Positions 59,253 to 64,000 of a stretch of DNA of 64,000 bases are shown here, in pieces; position 1 is the first letter of the stretch; the number at the start of each line of letters is the position of its first letter. The DNA comes from Protopterus annectens. Its lineage: Eukaryota; Chordata; Ceratodontiformes; Protopteridae. The stretch is from positions 1,784,166,466 through 1,784,230,465 of the forward strand of contig NC_056743.1 of assembly GCF_019279795.1 (NCBI RefSeq), written 5' to 3'. The notes beneath the pieces are model-generated. The model saw only the letters and a program-made list of their open reading frames with translations, had not been told where the DNA came from and ran no database searches. A program made the translations under genes and the position numbers.

Positions 59253-59727
59253 GTAAGAAAAAACAAGGTGGAGAAGCAGTAAAACACCTAGAATGAATAA
59301 AAGACAGCTTCCAAGCCAATAACTAGCCCCCAAAAGTCCAATGGACAAGGGAAATGCAGTGTAAGAAATCCACAAATACAGCCGGTATCCACACTTTATT
59401 AAAATCCACTAAAAAAACAGTCGTCAAGCGCTTTCGTCAAAATGACTTCATCACAATAGTTTAAGATAATCAAACCATAACTTATATACCCTTAATTGAT
59501 CACAATTAAGACACACATGCTGAATATTTAAAGTGCTAGACATTTAAAAAACACAAAATTACAAAATCACTAAAATGTATTGCCACAAGTAAAAAAACAT
59601 TAATCAGGTATTATGTATTAAAAAGCTTGAGAAGAAGTTCTGAATTAATATACAAAAAATATTTTGTTTTTGTTTTATTTCATTTTGATAGCCCTATATC
59701 TTAACTCAGGTTTAATACTAATGGCTT
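59253..59727 (-). repeat. PLE2 downstream terminal repeat
   Basis: Begins GTAAGAAAAAACAAGGTGG on the plus strand. It contains a hammerhead-like core on the minus strand at about 59420-59460 (stem II GTC/GAC around ATTTT, then GAAAGCGCTT). Confidence 0.9.
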
Positions 59728-60385
59728 AATTTATGCCAGGAAACTCACAGGTGTTTAACTTAAGTTGCCATCGAGTTTCTGCCCTGAGCAATTTGTTTGT
59801 CCAGTCCCCCCCTCTGAAATCCTTATTTACAACTTCCAGGATACCAAATTTGAAACTGTGGGTGGGGTTACTCTTGATGTGTTTGCATAAGGCATTTTTT
59901 TCATCCCTCCTGGAAATGCTGTAATGATGCTCGTAAATTCTACGATTTAACCTCCTCTCTGTTTTTCCAATATAGAAAGATTGGCATTCCACACAAAGGG
60001 CTAAGTAAACAATGCCAGTAGTAACACAAGAACCTGTGACCATAGAAACCTCTAACCCATAGGGACCTAATTTCACCTTGGGGTTCTCCAAGATGTAATG
60101 ACAGTATTCACAGGCCCTACATTTGTGTGTACCCTCTTTCCTTCTTCTACCTGTAGTACCATTTTCCAAAATATTCTTCAAATTTTGGTTAACTCTGTAA
60201 GTAAAAAGTGGTTCTGGACCTAGGACTGCCAGAACTTCTTGGTTCCCTTTAAACATGACCCAGTTATTTCTAATTATTTTCTTGATATCTTCCGATGTTT
60301 CTCCATAGGTCAAAACCATAGCCTGGGTGTAATCTTGCTCTCCACTGTTAACTATATTTGTTACCTCCTCACTGAATCCTAACAA
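59726..60385 (-). pseudogene. PLE2 GIY-YIG endonuclease region
   Basis: An open stretch of 219 codons. From its start: EEVTNIVNSGEQDYTQ, then a Cys-rich KCRACEYCHYI linker (about residues 91-101), then the GIY-YIG core GIVYLALCVECQSFYIGKTE, RRLNRRIYEHHYSISRRDE, ALCKHIKSNPTHSFKF. The endonuclease nicks target DNA for priming. It is separated from the RT frame upstream by only about 18 bases. Confidence 0.85.
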
Positions 60386-60403
60386 GGGTTTGTATCTACG
60401 ATT

Positions 60404-61750
60404 CTACTCAACCTTCACTTGGTTACGGATACCCTCCAAAAACTCTAAAGGGTATCCCCTATCAAGAAACATGTCCATCACTAGTTTAGTTTCCACTTCC
60501 ACATATTCTTTCTTAGAGCACATCCTTACCACCCTGACCATCTGCCCTTTAACTATATTACGTTTGATATATAAAGGGTGGTTACTGGAATATACTAAAT
60601 AATCGTTGGAAAAAGTGGACTTTCTATAAATCCTAGAGTGGAACATGTTGTTTTGATGATCTTTGATAAGTTTGACATCCAAGTAGTTAATTTCACTAGG
60701 GTTACCTTTCCCTGTAAATTTAAAATAATCACATACTTGATTAATGTACTTTAAGAAGTGTTCGAATGAATTTCCATCTTCCCATAAAATAAATAAATCA
60801 TCCAGGTACCTGAAGTACAGTTGCCAATGTTTTTCGTAAATGGAATTAAAAATATATAGTTGTTCCCACTGATACATAACTAAATTGGCAAACATGGGAG
60901 CACAACTGCTACCCATGGCTACTCCTTTAGTTTGTCTGTAGAACTCCCCTTGGAATGTGAAAAAATTGTTCTTTAGTACAACCTCCATGAGTTCTACTAA
61001 AAAATTGATTGAACTTCCTTTTAAACTAGACTGTGCCACTAATATATCATTAAAAAATTCCAAACCTGTGTCATGCGGAATGGAAGTAAAAAGGTCAACT
61101 ACGTCAATAGTAGAAAAGTAAGCCTCTTGACTAAAAAAATCATTCTTCACTTTCTTAAGGAAGTCCCAGGAGTCAATAAGTAAATGTGAGATGGGTGACA
61201 AGGCCTGTCGGACTATACGATCAATATAGATACCAATAGTGTAGGTGATACTATTGTGGGCTGATATAATAAGCCTATAAGGGGGATCTTGGATGTCCTT
61301 ATGCGTTTTGGGAATTCTGAACACTACAGGTATAACAGGGTGTTCACTATGAAGAAAATTGTACTCTTCTTCATTAATTACCCCTTGCAGTAGGGAATCT
61401 TCCAGCAGTAATTTTATTTTTCTAAAACTTAAATTAATTTCATTTCTAGAAGCTATTTTGTATTTAGAACTGTCATTCAACAGGTTGGTTATTTTGTTGT
61501 TGTAGTCTACCACATTGGTAATGACCATACCCCCACCCTTATCTGGTTTCATGAACCGAAAATTGTTGTTGTCCCGTAGTTCGTACATTAATTTTCTCTC
61601 CGTGCATGTGAGGTTGTGTTTAATGTTCTTGTGAGTCTGTAGGAGTTTATAAATCTCCTGACAACACACGTTTTCAAAAGAGTTCAGAATAGGTATAAGA
61701 GGGGGGTTAACACAACTTCTCTTGTAAATGAGAGGTTTTTTATTGTACAC
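60404..61750 (-). pseudogene. PLE2 reverse transcriptase region
   Basis: An open stretch of 448 codons. Order: RFMKPDKGGGMVITNVVDY (about residue 75), FRIPKTHKDIQDPPYRLIIS, motif A STIDVVDLFTSIPH (about 217-230), motif B TKGVAMGSSCAPMFANLVMY (about 283-302), motif C YLDDLFILW (about 326-334), then INYLDVKLIKD. All are characteristic of Penelope-like RTs, which are related to telomerase RT. The catalytic Asp residues of motifs A and C are present. Confidence 0.9.
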
Positions 61751-62348
61751 CTGACTAGATTTTTCCTAATGTAAAAATTTTAAATTTAGTTTCCTTGTGA
61801 AAATATTGAAATCTAGTAAGGTTTGACTGACATCTTCTTTGACAGAGGGGACAAATTTCATACCCTTCGTAAACAAATTAAAAACTTCCTTACTAAGTGG
61901 AAATTGTGCGTAATTATAAATTTTAAACCCTTTGTAAGAGTACACAAAACCATCGTGATTGATGATGTTGTTATCTTCAGGGTTCCCAACTATTCTAACT
62001 GTGTTTAATTGTAACTGTTTTTCCTCCCCCTGAAGGAGGTGTTCCTCTATCTCTGTCTTCCTCCCTCTACCCGGGATTCTAAAAAATCATTCTCCTGCCT
62101 AGGTTGATTTCTGTTGTAAATCCTTTCGGATCTCCTCAAAGGAGGGTACTCCTTTTCATAATCACTTTCGCCCTTGTTCATATATTGGGCTTGCGTACTC
62201 CCTTTAGGATCTACATATGGAGTTTGTGTATTGTACCCAGGTGAACCCCCGTCTATGTACCCTTTAGGAAAGGGTATGCTAGGCCTTTATTGTATTCAAA
62301 TTCATCTCTATTTAATTTTTTCTTTTTTCTATTGACATTAATATTAAT

Positions 62349-63206
62349 TTAATTTTCCACTCTTTCAAAAATTACATTGTATCGGTGGGAATATTGGTTA
62401 AAACAACTATCACTTAATATAACATTGTTAATACTTTCAATGTCCTTAAACAATTCGTTAATCCTTTTGTTATTGATTCCAATAATAAATTCCATTAACT
62501 CAATACCATGTCTGTCAAACATTTTAACCAGTTCATCACATTCAGGTTCCCCCTTTTTTATACCGTTTGGATATTTATAAGTCCGTAAACCTTTCGGAAC
62601 ACGTCTCCTTTCTATACTCTCCTTCAAATAGCAGTTGTCGCACTGTAACGCCCAAACCTTATGCATTTTAGTCTCTAAAATTGCTAACTGGTTATCCGTA
62701 CTACTCTTGTGACCATTATGGTTACCTCCGAAAAAGACGTGTTCCTTACTCCATCAATCCTTCAGACGGTCATGTTCTGGATGTATTCCTTCATGTTCCA
62801 ACCTAATTTCGCCACCTTCAGAACAACACGCTCCCTTGTTGACATTCACCGTACTCCGAGACACCACAGGAAATGACCTGCTGACTACCGGTGGTGTAAT
62901 GTCTCTCTCGTTCCCACTACAAACAGTTTCTATGGTATTGTTACCGTTAGAGTGGGAATTTTGCATAGTTCTAACATTTTTTTGAAGATCGGAAACTTTT
63001 TCAGTTAATTCCAAAATTAACTGGAATAAACTGTTGTTAGTACCTCTCGTTGGCTGTCCACAAGGAAAAGAAGGGGACTCCGAGTCCTCCTCGAACACTG
63101 GGGATAGTCCGTTGTCTTCCGTCACAATGTATACAGGTCTAGTTGGCACCAGAAAACCACCGAAGTCACTAGTAAGAAAAAACAAGGTGGAGAAGCAGTA
63201 AAACAC
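62349..63206 (-). pseudogene. PLE2 N-terminal coding region
   Basis: Two open stretches (63206-62754 and 62666-62349). The first is polar and Ser/Pro-rich (RPVYIVTEDNGLSPVFEED, LFQLILELTEKVSDLQKNVR with heptad-like Leu). The second holds CDNCYLKESIERRRVPKGL and GIELMEFIIGINNKRINELF. Its position matches the N-terminal region of PLE1. No known domain was recognised; the Leu-rich helix could mediate self-association. Confidence 0.55.
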
Positions 63207-63647
63207 CTAGAATGAATAAAAGACTGCTTCCAAGCCAATAACTAGCCCCCAAAAGTCCAATGGACAAGGGAAATGCAGTGTAAAAAATCCACAAATACGG
63301 CCGGTATCCACACTTTATTAAAATCCACTCAAAAAACAGTCGCCAAGCGCTTTCATCAAAATGACTTCATCAGAACAGTTTAAGATAATCAAACCATAAC
63401 TTATATACCCTTAATTGATCACAATTAAGAAACACATGCTGAATATTTAAAGTGCTAGACATTTAAAAAACACAAAATTACAAAATCACTAAAATGTATT
63501 GCCACAAGTCAAAAAACATTAATCAGGTATTATGTATTAAAAAGCTTGAGAAGAAGTTCTGAATTAATATACAAAAAATATTTTGTTTTTGTTTTATTTC
63601 ATTTTGTTAGCCCTATATCTTAACTCAGGTTTAATACTAATGGCTTC
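63172..63647 (-). repeat. PLE2 upstream terminal repeat
   Basis: Direct copy of 59253-59727. On the minus strand CTGATGA, then a GTC-ATTTT-GAT stem, then GAAAGCGCTTGG (about 63341-63373) is a hammerhead-like core. Confidence 0.9.
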
Positions 63648-63654
63648 ATTATTT

Positions 63655-64000
63655 TTATTTTTAAAGATTTCATTTTTTGATCTGTTAGATTTACCCACAA
63701 TTTTACATAGCAATGTTATACCATTACATTGTTATAGCATACTTTTCTTGTTCTATATAATCAATTTTTATTTTCACAAAATTATTTTTTTCTTGGTAAC
63801 AATTTATTTCATCATCTATACACACTTTTTGTTTTCACTCCTTTTTACCATACCCCAAAATTTATCATACTTACATTTATACAATTTTACTACTAATCTC
63901 TCATCTTTTTCATTTATCCATTTTTGCAATTTGTATAAATTTAATGAAACAGCATATACCATTGGGTTAATAAGCCTAAAATTCCTTTGTCTTTATATAC
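63655..64000 (-). mobile_element. L1-like LINE fragment, minus strand (right of PLE2)
   Basis: The first 12 bases (63655-63666) are the right copy of the PLE2 target duplication. Beyond it the minus strand reads RLINPMVYAVSLNLYKLQKW, NEKDERLVVKLYKCKYDKFW and then decays. It continues into 59240-59080 when PLE2 is left out, so both are one LINE insertion that runs off the right edge. Confidence 0.55.

Larger units (their letters stand above)
59253..63654 (-). mobile_element. Penelope-like element with direct terminal repeats (PLE2)
   Basis: On the minus strand: terminal repeat (63647-63172), N-terminal coding region, RT, GIY-YIG endonuclease, terminal repeat (about 59727-59253). The two repeats are about 475 bp and differ at roughly 11 positions (about 2%), so the insertion is young. 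A 12-bp target duplication flanks it. The RT and endonuclease lie in long frames; the N-terminal part is interrupted. Overall it looks close to whole with a few breaks. It is a different subfamily from PLE1: sequence identity is low outside motifs. Confidence 0.9.

Noticed and set aside
59253-63654. LTR retrotransposon (because of direct terminal repeats)
   Set aside because: The RT has the PDKGGG and YLDD pattern of Penelope-like elements and is followed by GIY-YIG. There is no integrase, protease or capsid region.

Overview
The window looks like intergenic DNA from a vertebrate with a large, transposon-rich genome. The grounds are CR1 and L2-type LINEs, a V-SINE-like element, HARBI1-type transposons with a spliced Myb-like partner gene, GIY-YIG Penelope-like elements (PLEs) and long CA/TA microsatellites. 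A lungfish, amphibian or cartilaginous fish would fit, but nothing here fixes the species. I found no host protein gene and no convincing functional RNA gene. Almost every coding stretch belongs to a mobile element in some stage of decay.

Layout. 1-4.8 kb is a CR1 graveyard: one fairly young 3' copy (1-1770) and several older relics on both strands, one split by a hAT-like MITE (2353-2749). A sister MITE lies at 7094-7523 and a V-SINE at 6761-6992. From 8.9 to 14.9 kb lies a nearly full-length CR1: an array of ~257-bp tandem monomers, ORF1 with CxxC zinc motifs and an SGNH esterase, ORF2 with APE endonuclease and reverse transcriptase (RT), and a 3' stem-loop with an 8-bp tail. Two more CR1 pieces (15.4 kb plus strand; 18.1-20.6 kb minus strand) and an unrelated LINE relic (16.2-17.4 kb) follow.

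From 20765 to 44395 I propose one very large PIF/Harbinger transposon. Its ends are inverted (CCCCCGGATT inward), it is flanked by the 3-bp direct repeat ACT, and it carries related subterminal motifs near both ends. It holds a spliced Myb/SANT-like gene (plus strand, 24.6 to about 32.9 kb) and a HARBI1-like DDE transposase (minus strand, 43.2-42.1 kb). The interior is swollen by a palindromic PLE with a 15-bp target duplication (21.2-23.5 kb), a second PLE of about 4.9 kb (25.4-30.3 kb) sitting in an intronic ~710-bp tandem repeat, and several minisatellites and microsatellites between 33 and 42 kb.

From 44.4 to 64 kb come an old L2-type LINE (46.2-47.7 kb, minus), a CR1 copy (51.2-53.1 kb, plus), remains of a second Harbinger (Myb-like exon at 53.5 kb, transposase C-terminus at 57.6-58.1 kb), three fold-back elements, a tRNA-derived SINE, and a third PLE (59.25-63.65 kb) with two near-identical ~475-bp terminal repeats and a 12-bp target duplication, inserted in an L1-like LINE relic.

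How they work together. CR1 proteins presumably copied their own RNAs and probably the SINE at 23.2 kb, which ends in the CR1-type 3' stem-loop. The Harbinger transposase and Myb-like protein are expected to act together on the element ends. The PLEs encode RT plus GIY-YIG endonuclease, and their terminal repeats contain hammerhead-like cores. All calls rest on reading the sequence; no database search was run.
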